50,287 nt of DNA from CAZJLP01 sp964546955 (GTDB lineage Bacteria > Verrucomicrobiota > Verrucomicrobiia > Opitutales > Opitutaceae). Every line of letters starts with the position of its first letter. The first letter of the stretch is position 1. The DNA is taken from positions 1 through 50,287 of the forward strand of contig CAZJLP010000039.1 of assembly GCA_964546955.1 (NCBI GenBank). Reading direction: 5' to 3'. Positions 17,652 through 24,923 of this stretch are shown here, one piece after another. The translations under genes were made by a program, and so were the position numbers. The notes below the pieces were generated by a model. The model did not search any database, was not told the DNA's origin, and saw only the letters and a program-made list of their open reading frames with translations.

Positions 17652-18759
17652 GGCGAAGGAAAAAGGCGCCGTGCGCTCCCCCGAACGCGTTGCTCGTGCA
17701 GACCACCCCGTCGAAGTCGGACACGGAGAAGTCGGAAAAAGCCACGTTCGGGGCGAAAGCCGGCGGGGCCGCGCCGATCGTTCCGGGCGCGCGCCCCATG
17801 CGAAGCGAGTGCGCCGCGAGGGCCAGTTCCACGATCCCGCAGCTTCCCAGGGTATGGCCGAAACTTCCTTTCCATGAAACCAGAGGGGCCCCGGGGTAAT
17901 GTCTAGCTACCTGCTCGGCTTCGAGCCGCCCTGCGTCCAGCGTGCCCGTGCCGTGCCCTTTTACCCATACGCGCCGTCCCCGGGTGGCCGGAGCGACACG
18001 CGCCAAACAGGCGGCAAAACCCGCCCCATCGGATTGGTTCGCGGTGAAATGGTGCATCTCGTTGTGAAGACTTTGGCCGTCGAGGGCGAAGTCGCCCTTT
18101 TCGCGCGACAACACGGCAAAGCCAGCGCCGTCGCCAAGGCCGATGGAGCCCGTCGCGCGATCCTGGTAAGGCGCCGGGAATTCGCCGTTCAAGATTTTGA
18201 GCGCGTGAAAGCCGCCGGTGACAAACGGACTCAAAAAGTCGAAAGTGAAGACCAGTGCCTCGTCCGCCAACCCGGCCTGCAAGGTGCGAGTGGCCTGAAG
18301 AAGGCCAAGGTTGGCCGAGACGCAGGCGTGGGAAAAGGTCGCGACGTTGGGCCCCCATTTAAATTCCCGGCTCAGCCACTCGGCACACGCACTCGGTGTG
18401 CCATAGGAAACGTGAGCCCTGTCGCGCGTGCGACGGTACGCATAGAGACTGCCCACGCCGAAATTGCTGCTGGTGATAAAAATAGGACGACGGGCAGAGC
18501 CCCAGTCCCCACCGGGGATCGAGCGGGTCAAACGCAGCAAAGGCGGCAGCCAGTTCGGGGGGGCGGTCTCTTCGAGCGCTCTGCCGGCACAGACTGCGAT
18601 CGGCACGGGCTCGCCGCCATCGCTGCCGAGAGCGGGTGTTTTCACCAGAGCGCGTCGCCCCTGCAACAAGGCGGCATGGGTTTCGGCCGTCTCCCCCAGA
18701 GCGGTGAGACACCCGTACGCGGCGAGCCGAACCGGGGAAAGGGCACTGGACAGGGACAC
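17644..18759 (-). CDS. Beta-ketoacyl-ACP synthase, catalytic partner of the half ketosynthase
   Basis: 371 residues of thiolase fold. The catalytic triad is visible: Cys146 in FSHACVSANLG, His269 in VKGHGTGTLDAG and His302 in KGSFGHTLGSCG. The sequence is divergent from FabF (HACVSA in place of TACSAG) and about 40 residues short. By gene order it is the ApeO-type ketosynthase that forms a heterodimer with the downstream short protein and extends the polyene with malonyl units. Confidence 0.88.
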   Translation of the reverse strand: MSLSSALSPVRLAAYGCLTALGETAETHAALLQGRRALVKTPALGSDGGEPVPIAVCAGRALEETAPPNWLPPLLRLTRSIPGGDWGSARRPIFITSSNFGVGSLYAYRRTRDRAHVSYGTPSACAEWLSREFKWGPNVATFSHACVSANLGLLQATRTLQAGLADEALVFTFDFLSPFVTGGFHALKILNGEFPAPYQDRATGSIGLGDGAGFAVLSREKGDFALDGQSLHNEMHHFTANQSDGAGFAACLARVAPATRGRRVWVKGHGTGTLDAGRLEAEQVARHYPGAPLVSWKGSFGHTLGSCGIVELALAAHSLRMGRAPGTIGAAPPAFAPNVAFSDFSVSDFDGVVCTSNAFGGAHGAFFLRHV

Positions 18760-18782
18760 AACGGCGAGCGAGTGTCGGGCGA

Positions 18783-19058
18783 CTACGCCGGCAAACGGGA
18801 GGGATCGGCGCGGTCGCGGATGAATTGCGCCAGTTTGGCGATCGTCGAGAGCGCGGCCCGCGATTCCTCGCTGTTGCTGATCTTGATCCCGAATTCCTTC
18901 TCGAGCTGCACCACCAATTCCAGCGCGTCGATGGAATCGAGATTGAGGCCGGCGCCGATCAACGGTTCGTCGTCCGGGATTTGGTCGGGAGAAACGTCTT
19001 CGAGCTTTAGCGCGCTCACGATGAGCCGTTTAAGTTTGGCAATCAAGGGATCGGTCAT
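18783..19058 (-). CDS. Acyl carrier protein
   Basis: 91 residues. The phosphopantetheine site is Ser42 in LNLDSIDALELVVQLE, in the usual position for a carrier protein. The N-terminal helix (LIAKLKRLIVSALKLEDVSPDQI) and C-terminal helix (ALSTIAKLAQFIRD) complete the four-helix fold. It probably carries the growing polyene or the aryl starter. The ATG at 19058 is preferred because the 15 upstream codons are unlike carrier proteins. Confidence 0.9.
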   Translation of the reverse strand: MTDPLIAKLKRLIVSALKLEDVSPDQIPDDEPLIGAGLNLDSIDALELVVQLEKEFGIKISNSEESRAALSTIAKLAQFIRDRADPSRLPA

Positions 19059-19167
19059 TGGCGGAAACGGAAGCACTGAGTCGGAGGTTCCTGGGAGTCG
19101 CAAGCTTTCACCGGCTGCAGGAGGGGAGGGGTATGCGACGGTCAGTCTACGTCGATGCTGCCGCAGT

Positions 19168-20436
19168 TCAACCCGTCCAGCGTCTTAGCACGTGGCAGAC
19201 GTTGCTGCCGCCGAAACCGCTGCTGTTGTTTAAGGCGTAGTCCGGCCGCGCCGTGATCGAGGCCCGGGGCAAGTTGAGGCCTGTGCAGACTGGATCCGGG
19301 TCCTGGAGATGGGCGTTGCCCGGGACAAACCCATGGTGCAGAGCGAGCGTGCAGAAACCGGCTTCCATCACGCCGGCCATCGAAAGACCGTGTCCGGTCA
19401 ATCCCTTCGTGCTGCTGATCGGCGGCTTCGCTCCGGCCGAGGAAAAGACGCTTTGCAGGGCGAGAGCCTCGGAGCGATCGCCGGCGGGGGTCGAAGTGGC
19501 ATGGGCATTGATGTAATCGATCCGATCGGGCTCGACCCGAGCATCGGCGAGCGCGCGCTTCATCGCGGACCGCAGTCCGGCGCCCTCGGGGTGCGAGGTG
19601 GCCACGCTAAAACCGTCCGCCGCCTGGCCCCAGCCCACGAGTTCGGCGTAGATGCGCGCCCCCCGTGCGCGGGCCGTTTCCAATTTTTCCAGGACAAGCG
19701 CGACCGAACCGCCCGTGCCGACGAAGCCGTCGCGATTGACATCGAAGGGCCGCGAGGCGGACTCCGGGTCGGTGCTATTCGAAAGGGCGCGCATCGACGC
19801 GAACGGCATGATGGTGTCCGCGTTGAACTCCTCGGCTCCGACGATCAGCATGCGTTCTTGGCGTCCGAGCCGAATCTCGTCCAGAGCATAGCCCAAGGCA
19901 TGGCTGGACGACGCGCAGGCGGAAACGAAGCCGGCCACGGCGCCGGTAATGTGAAAGTGCGCAGCCAGATTGAAATTCAGCATTCCCGCGATCGAGGAGA
20001 CCACTCCCATCGGGTTCCCGCGCTCGAACTGGGAGGCATGCAACTCGGCGACGGTATGATGAGTGATAAAAGGCGAACCGGCCGAAGCGCAGAACAATCC
20101 CGTGGATCCGTCGACCAAGTCAGAGTTTCCCAGGCCCGCGTCGCGCAATGCCTGCTCGAGCGCGCAGAAAGCGTAGACCCCATGGGGAGCAAGCCCGCGC
20201 AGGGTTTCGCGGGGAATGTCGTAGCCCGAGGGCCAGGTCCAGGCCCGCCAACTGGGCGAATCGAGTTCGAACTCTTTCACCGGCGCGGCCACTTTGATCG
20301 GCACGCGGGGGTTTCCGCAAAAATCGTGCAAGGCCATGCCGTGCCGGCCCTCGCGGAGGCTGGCGGTGACTTCGGTTTGATTCAGCCCGATGCTGGTGAT
20401 GAAGCCGAGGCCGGTGATGACGGCAGACGCGGACAT
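19168..20436 (-). CDS. Beta-ketoacyl-ACP synthase II-like (FabF/ApeR type)
   Basis: 422 residues, normal FabF length. The active site is Cys174 in VSACASSSHALG, His312 in NAHATSTPAGD and His349 in TKGLTGHGLS, preceded by the VITGLGFITSIG start. Two ketosynthases in one cluster is typical of aryl polyene biosynthesis, where the second is thought to start the chain or to make precursors. The start at 20436 places VITGLG six residues in, as in FabF proteins; the 75 bases upstream overlap the carrier-protein gene. Confidence 0.92.
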   Translation of the reverse strand: MSASAVITGLGFITSIGLNQTEVTASLREGRHGMALHDFCGNPRVPIKVAAPVKEFELDSPSWRAWTWPSGYDIPRETLRGLAPHGVYAFCALEQALRDAGLGNSDLVDGSTGLFCASAGSPFITHHTVAELHASQFERGNPMGVVSSIAGMLNFNLAAHFHITGAVAGFVSACASSSHALGYALDEIRLGRQERMLIVGAEEFNADTIMPFASMRALSNSTDPESASRPFDVNRDGFVGTGGSVALVLEKLETARARGARIYAELVGWGQAADGFSVATSHPEGAGLRSAMKRALADARVEPDRIDYINAHATSTPAGDRSEALALQSVFSSAGAKPPISSTKGLTGHGLSMAGVMEAGFCTLALHHGFVPGNAHLQDPDPVCTGLNLPRASITARPDYALNNSSGFGGSNVCHVLRRWTG

Positions 20437-20452
20437 GCGATCGCGGGCCGAT

Positions 20453-20833
20453 TCAGCGCTGACCGGGGTCGCGGGCGGCGAGCTTCTCCCGGACGAAGGA
20501 GCGAAGTTCACCGACCGTGCTGACGCGGAGTATCTCGTCGTTCGAAATCTTCACTTTCAGCAGATCTTCCAGGAAAAACACGAGTTCGGCGATGGCCAGG
20601 GAGTCGAAACCCAGGTCGGTCATCAAGCGTAGGTGCTCAGCGAGGTCCTGACCTGGCGGCGGGGCGGCGTGCTTGGGGATGTAGTCGCGGACAACCGCCA
20701 GCACCACGACATCGAGGGCTTCCGGGTCGCGAGTACTTTGATAGTGGCCGTAAGCGCGCCGAACGTCGTCGGGAAATTTTTCGAGAGGGTCGTGCACACG
20801 GTGCGCGGAGCGGGCGAGAGCGGGATCTGGCAT
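20453..20833 (-). CDS. Acyl carrier protein (second)
   Basis: 126 residues, longer than a usual carrier protein, with a 40-residue charged N-terminal extension (ARSAHRVHDPLEKFPDDVRRAY). The attachment site is Ser78 in MTDLGFDSLAIAELVFFLE and the following helix II/III (DLLKVKISNDEILRVSTVGEL) is standard. The two carrier proteins of the cluster probably serve different steps (starter versus extension). The start ATG at 20833 is the last one that keeps the complete fold; an upstream in-frame ATG at 20926 exists but adds an unstructured Cys-rich stretch. Confidence 0.88.
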   Translation of the reverse strand: MPDPALARSAHRVHDPLEKFPDDVRRAYGHYQSTRDPEALDVVVLAVVRDYIPKHAAPPPGQDLAEHLRLMTDLGFDSLAIAELVFFLEDLLKVKISNDEILRVSTVGELRSFVREKLAARDPGQR

Positions 20834-20956
20834 CGGCGAACAAGTGAGGCAGTCTGCACCGATGAGCACAAGCCCGACGTAGGAACCACCCAGTGCATCC
20901 ATGCGCCTGGCCGTTCGATGTCGCACTCGCCGTGCGTCGCACCGAGCGCCTCGATC

Positions 20957-22558
20957 TCAGGCCTTGGAAGTGCCTGCAGTTTGTAGAGATAGACTGCTTT
21001 CTGCCGATGCCTCTGTTCGCGCCGGAGGGACAAAAATCAAGGGTTTGTGGGCCCGGAACCAGGTGCGCCACCCCTCTTTCAGCTCGAGCCAGCAGAGCCG
21101 GACCGTGGCCCGCAAAAGTCGGGGCCAGATCGAACGATCCAATTGGTAGCTCATGAAAGGGTGATGGCGCTTGGCGTTTTTTCGTCCCCAAGTACCTCTG
21201 GCGATTCGTGAGCGCGCAAGGGCCACGAGTCTCCGGTTGTAAAGGGCGACCAAGTGGGCCGGAATCCCCGCGTAATCTCGGGCAAAGGCCGGTGTCTCAA
21301 GCGCGGCTGCGCCCACTTCGAACGGCTGATTCACGACACCGACGTGGTACGAACCGAGGTCGAGTTCGAGCGCCAGCGTCATCAGCTCCCAATCTCCCAT
21401 GTAGAAATATTTGTCGCGATAGATCCCGTTGAACCAGCGATCGTAGCTTTGGCTGAACCGTTCGTTGTGGCGCTGTACGTGCCGTGCAGCCGCGGTGCCG
21501 CGGCAGGACCGGTCGATCAGCATCGACGCGGCCGTCGTCGTATAGCTGATCCAGTCCATCCCGGGCGAGTAGAACGGATCCATAAAAGCCGCCGCGTCGC
21601 CGACCAGCACAAACCCATCGCCTGCGTAAGTGGTTGATCGATAGGCGAGGTTCCGGCGGAAGTGAATGTCTCCGGGCTGCCACTGCGCCCCGGAAAGGAG
21701 CTCCCGCGCGGCCGGATGCTGCAAGAGCATCGTGCGCAACCGCTCGCCCAAGTTGGGCCCGGCCGGCAGGTCGACCAGCCGTTGGTCGAAGACCACTCCG
21801 ATACTGACGTCGCCCCCTTTGAGGGGGATCCACCAGGCCCACCAGCCAAGTCCAGTCAGGTGATTGGTGGCGGTAAAACGCACCGCTTTGGTCCGGCGAG
21901 ACCATTCTGGGAACCGACGCGCCAACTCAGGGCAATCCCAGTTTTTCACGTTTGTCCATCGACTCCACGCCGACGCAATGGGGTGTTCGTGGTTGGGCAC
22001 GAGCCAGCCGTGCTTGCGCGCCAGGAAGGCCGCCACGCCCGAAGCGTCGACGATCCAGCGGGCTTTTTCTTCGCCGGTGCGGCCTGCCTCGTCCTCCCAG
22101 TAGACCGTTTGAATCCCGCCGTCCTGCAATTTGATGTCCTTCACCTGTACCGGCCTGCGCACTTCGGCGCCCGCCGCCTGGGCTTGGGCCAGGACTTCCT
22201 CGTCGAGTACAGCCCGATCGACTTGGTAGCCCGGGAATCGGACGTTGTAGCCGGGGCCCGTCTCGCTGCAGTCGGGCAGCTTTTCAGTCGATTCGTTCTG
22301 AAACCAAAAACGCATGCCCTGCTTCACTAAGTGATGCTGGTTCAAATGTTCCGTCAGCCCGAGAACCCGGCCGAGGAAAAACGCGCTCACTTCCACCGTC
22401 GATTCGCCCACGCGGCGTTTGAAGCGGGGGCTGCGTTCAAGGATGAGAATCCTCAGTCGGGAATTTCGTTGCTGGAGCAAACACGCGGTGGCGGCGCCGG
22501 AAAGCGCTCCTCCGACAATGATCACGTCCCAGCGGGCGCTCGAGCTCACTTCTTCCAT
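20957..22558 (-). CDS. FAD-dependent halogenase/monooxygenase of the tryptophan halogenase superfamily
   Basis: 533 residues. The Rossmann FAD motif VIIVGGALSGAATA is at about 12-25, RVGESTVE at 49-56 corresponds to the GEx-T-type segment of flavin halogenases, WAWWIP at 240-245 exactly fits the halogenase WxWxIP signature, and LVGDAAAFMDPFYSPGMDW is the second FAD motif. The halogenase catalytic Lys cannot be assigned by eye. It could halogenate the aryl head (xanthomonadins are halogenated) or act as a hydroxylase or desaturase. It is the first gene of the minus-strand operon, 123 bases ahead of the second carrier protein gene. Confidence 0.85.
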   Translation of the reverse strand: MEEVSSSARWDVIIVGGALSGAATACLLQQRNSRLRILILERSPRFKRRVGESTVEVSAFFLGRVLGLTEHLNQHHLVKQGMRFWFQNESTEKLPDCSETGPGYNVRFPGYQVDRAVLDEEVLAQAQAAGAEVRRPVQVKDIKLQDGGIQTVYWEDEAGRTGEEKARWIVDASGVAAFLARKHGWLVPNHEHPIASAWSRWTNVKNWDCPELARRFPEWSRRTKAVRFTATNHLTGLGWWAWWIPLKGGDVSIGVVFDQRLVDLPAGPNLGERLRTMLLQHPAARELLSGAQWQPGDIHFRRNLAYRSTTYAGDGFVLVGDAAAFMDPFYSPGMDWISYTTTAASMLIDRSCRGTAAARHVQRHNERFSQSYDRWFNGIYRDKYFYMGDWELMTLALELDLGSYHVGVVNQPFEVGAAALETPAFARDYAGIPAHLVALYNRRLVALARSRIARGTWGRKNAKRHHPFMSYQLDRSIWPRLLRATVRLCWLELKEGWRTWFRAHKPLIFVPPARTEASAESSLSLQTAGTSKA

Positions 22559-22736
22559 AGGCAGGCATGAGAAAGGAAAGGCCGGGGGAGACGCTCTTCA
22601 ATAGTAAACGGAGCGGGCGTCAGTGCCCGATCTCACCGTGCGCGACTGCCCCGCGGACAGGTCTGGCTGGAGCCGCGGGCGTCCGCTGGTCTTTCGCGTC
22701 TCCCGCCGGGCTCATTTTCTGTATTTGTCTGATAAC

Positions 22737-22752
22737 TACATTACGTGATGTA
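22737..22752. promoter_or_regulatory. Inverted repeat TACAT-N6-ATGTA, candidate operator of the pigment operon
   Basis: TACAT (22737-22741), TACGTG spacer and ATGTA (22748-22752) form a dyad in an AT-rich patch about 180 bases upstream of the first pigment gene on the minus strand. Size and symmetry suit a dimeric regulator. No known motif is matched with confidence. Confidence 0.35.
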
Positions 22753-23084
22753 TGAAAGGGATGAATGCGGCGGCGTGTATCCAGAAAAAAGATGCACATA
22801 ATTCGTGCGGGGTGGTTAAAACGCAAATCCTTCGTGTGCTTGGGTATATCTCGCCAAGGGCGTTGGGTAGTTTTACCCTCCTGAGTTACAAACGCGTGGC
22901 GAAGATCGCGTCAGATTTTCCTCGTTCACTGGAACAAGTATTGCTGAAGTGGAGACCGTATCGATCGTAGCGCACTGCTTTCAAAGGATCCCCAAGGCGT
23001 TCTTTGAATTTCCCCGGCGTGCGATGCATTGGAAGGGAAGAGCCTTTGGCCGCCGCGGACGCGCGGCGCGATTCATGACTTTGG

Positions 23085-23098
23085 CCGACAATTGTCGG
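23085..23098. promoter_or_regulatory. Perfect 14-bp palindrome CCGACAATTGTCGG
   Basis: A perfect palindrome about 107 bases upstream of the TonB-domain gene start. Size and position suit an operator for a dimeric regulator. No regulator gene for it is identifiable in the window. Confidence 0.4.
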
Positions 23099-23168
23099 TC
23101 GAATGCCGCGGTTGCCTGTGGCTGCAAGGCTGCGGGTAAGCGCGGTACTTAACACAAACGCAGAAATA

Positions 23169-23195
23169 AAACTCTCCGCGCTCGGAGCGGAGTTT
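23169..23195 (+). promoter_or_regulatory. Leader hairpin containing the ribosome binding site of the TonB-domain gene
   Basis: AAACTC-TC-CGC (23169-23179, TC bulged) pairs with GCGGAGTTT (23187-23195) around a short loop. The only Shine-Dalgarno-like sequence before the ATG at 23205 is GGAG at 23189-23192, inside the 3' arm. The hairpin could therefore restrain translation. Confidence 0.4.
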
Positions 23196-23204
23196 AAACG
23201 CAGT

Positions 23205-23582
23205 ATGAAACCGATCATCAACATCGCAGCAGTGCTCAGCCTGGGCTTGCTCCTCTCGACTCTCGCCGTTTCGGCGAAGACGGTGGAGCAGGTCTATATC
23301 GACACGTACAACGGTCGCACCGACATTCCGGTGCCGATCTCTGTCATAGCGCCGGAGGCAACCCTCGGCGCGACGAACCAGCCCGCCACCGTGGAGCTTG
23401 TCTTCATCGTGGATGAGAAGGGGACGCCCCGTCAGATCAAGGTTCAGTCGACGACTGATGAGTCGTTGGTCGAACCGGTGAAGGAAGCGGTGGCTCAGTG
23501 GAAGTTTGTTCCAGCCAAACGCAACGGCGAGGCCGTGTCCTCGCGCGTGCGACTTCCCGTCCGCATCGTAGCTGCTGACTAA
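23205..23582 (+). CDS. Periplasmic TonB C-terminal-domain protein
   Basis: 125 residues. A signal peptide (MKPIINIAAVLSLGLLLSTLAVSA) is followed directly by a TonB C-terminal fold: ATVELVFIVDEKGTPRQIKVQSTTDESLVEPVKEAVAQWKFVPAKRNGEAVSSRVRLPV, with the diagnostic W-K-F-x-P-A segment. The usual Pro-rich periplasmic spanner of TonB is absent and the hydrophobic segment looks cleavable. It is thus more likely a soluble TonB-box-binding paralogue than an energy transducer, a common type in Opitutus relatives. The ATG at 23205 is chosen because it begins the signal peptide. A strong intrinsic terminator follows. Confidence 0.82.
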   Translation: MKPIINIAAVLSLGLLLSTLAVSAKTVEQVYIDTYNGRTDIPVPISVIAPEATLGATNQPATVELVFIVDEKGTPRQIKVQSTTDESLVEPVKEAVAQWKFVPAKRNGEAVSSRVRLPVRIVAAD

Positions 23583-23609
23583 AGCGGTTGTCGTGCGAAG
23601 TGACTCCCT

Positions 23610-23639
23610 GGCCGTCGCCTTTTGGCGACGGCCTTTTTT
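23610..23639 (+). terminator. Intrinsic terminator after the TonB-domain gene
   Basis: GGCCGTCGCC (23610-23619), TTTT loop and GGCGACGGCC (23624-23633) form a perfect 10-bp stem, followed by six T. It lies 28 bases past the stop codon. Confidence 0.92.
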
Positions 23640-23710
23640 GTTGTGAGCACACGATTTGCGCGCGTTGCAGTTCTCTATCACTAACGAGGCGCTAAATCTG
23701 CTTAACAAAA

Positions 23711-24499
23711 GTGTCGGACACGCGTCTCATCCTGGGCCTGCCCTCCAATCCGCCCGGTTCGAAGTGCCGCCGCCCTGTGTCCTCCACCTCCAAAGATCAA
23801 GCTACGCGCTCTTCGCTCCGGCCCGCGATCCGAGTCGGTATCGTCGAAGACCAGAAACTGGTTCTTTCGTTGTTGCGCCAACTCTGCGAACGGGAATTCG
23901 GCTTTGAAGTGGCATTTTTGGCCGAAACGGGGCGGGAGGCCTCTGACCGCGCACCCGAGGCGAAGGCCGATCTCGTGTTGCTCGACATCAATCTGCCGGA
24001 TGAAGACGGGATTGTGACGGGAATGCGGTTGAAGAGCCAAGTGCCCGGTTTGCGCGTCATCATGATCTCGGCGGAGTGCACGGAATATACGGTGCACCGG
24101 ATGCGTGCGAGCGGACTGGACGGCTACATCGACAAGAACTCGGATCCCACGATCATCAAGCGGGCTGTCACGGAGGTGCTCGATGGACGGCGGTTCTTCT
24201 CGGAGGTGATCGGACAGGTGAGGCGGCAGATGATCGAGGACGCCAACGCCTTCAGCAAAGTATTGAGCGAGGCCGAGCAGGCGATGCTCCCGCTGTTCGG
24301 GATGGGCTACAGCGACGACGATATCGCCGGGATCATGTCCCTCTCGGCCGAGACCATTCGGTGGCACCGCAAGCGAATCATGGGAAAACTGAACGTGCGC
24401 ACCGCGACCGAACTGGTGCATTATTGTTTGGAGAAGGGATTCATCCAAACCAGGCCGGGAGGGGACACGCGCCCCGCCGGCGCCCCCCGGCCGGGGTGA
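23711..24499 (+). CDS. LuxR/NarL-family response regulator
   Basis: 262 residues from a GTG start. The receiver domain spans about 40-160 with phospho-acceptor Asp92 in LVLLDINLPDEDG and acidic residues in GIVEDQ. A LuxR-type helix-turn-helix follows at about 190-245 (MGYSDDDIAGIMSLSAETIRWHRKRIMGKLNVRTATELVHY). No Shine-Dalgarno is seen and the first 38 residues are unstructured, so the true start may lie later (for example an in-frame GTG near 23777). No kinase gene is adjacent. A related but degenerate regulator follows 425 bases downstream. Confidence 0.88.
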   Translation: MSDTRLILGLPSNPPGSKCRRPVSSTSKDQATRSSLRPAIRVGIVEDQKLVLSLLRQLCEREFGFEVAFLAETGREASDRAPEAKADLVLLDINLPDEDGIVTGMRLKSQVPGLRVIMISAECTEYTVHRMRASGLDGYIDKNSDPTIIKRAVTEVLDGRRFFSEVIGQVRRQMIEDANAFSKVLSEAEQAMLPLFGMGYSDDDIAGIMSLSAETIRWHRKRIMGKLNVRTATELVHYCLEKGFIQTRPGGDTRPAGAPRPG

Positions 24500-24923
24500 G
24501 TTCCCGTTCCGAATCTTTCTCTTCATTCTTTATCTTAGGGAGGCTCTGAAAACGGAGCTGAGGGGATCGAAAGGTAAGGGCGAGGCCTCTGGACTCGCCG
24601 GGCGGAGACAAAGGTCCGGCGCCCTCGTAAGACTGCTCGCCAGACGTTTTTTAGCGCTTGTTGAAAAATAGGGCAAAAATCGAAAAAACGGAGCGCGTGG
24701 ATCGGATTGAAGTGTAATCAGTGTACGGATACTAAAGGGGGCGACATCATTCCACCTTTTCGGGTCTCGAACTCCTCTTTACGCCGCAAATCGAAAAGAC
24801 ACGCGTGCAGGTTTCACCTGCCGGCAATCCCGAAAAATCTCAATGCAAGCACAATTTTCCCCCTTTTTGGTGGGAAAATCGCGATAGGCAATTTCCGTCG
24901 CTCGGGACACGAAAGGAGCGTGG
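24500..24923. other. Intergenic region with several inverted repeats
   Basis: 424 bases of low GC relative to the flanks. GCAGGT-TTC-ACCTGC (24807-24821) and ATTTTCCC...GGGAAAAT (24854-24879) are perfect inverted repeats. A further pair lies just downstream at 24957-25014. A-rich tracts near 24663-24690 could be promoter upstream elements. No coding frame or tRNA is seen. The clustering of hairpins suggests a structured leader or a small RNA, without proof. Confidence 0.4.

Larger units (their letters stand above)
22559..23204. other. Divergent intergenic region upstream of the pigment operon and the TonB-domain gene
   Basis: 646 bases between divergent genes. It must hold the promoter of the twelve-gene aryl polyene operon (minus) and that of the TonB-domain gene (plus). 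It contains three inverted repeats listed separately (22737-22752, 23085-23098, 23169-23195). Base composition drops near 22715-22950, and no convincing coding frame is seen; short open stretches there lack a ribosome binding site and known motifs. Confidence 0.5.

Noticed and set aside
22567..22970. Short plus-strand open frames in the region upstream of the TonB-domain gene
   Set aside because: They lack a ribosome binding site, domain or host-like codon use, and the region is better explained as regulatory.
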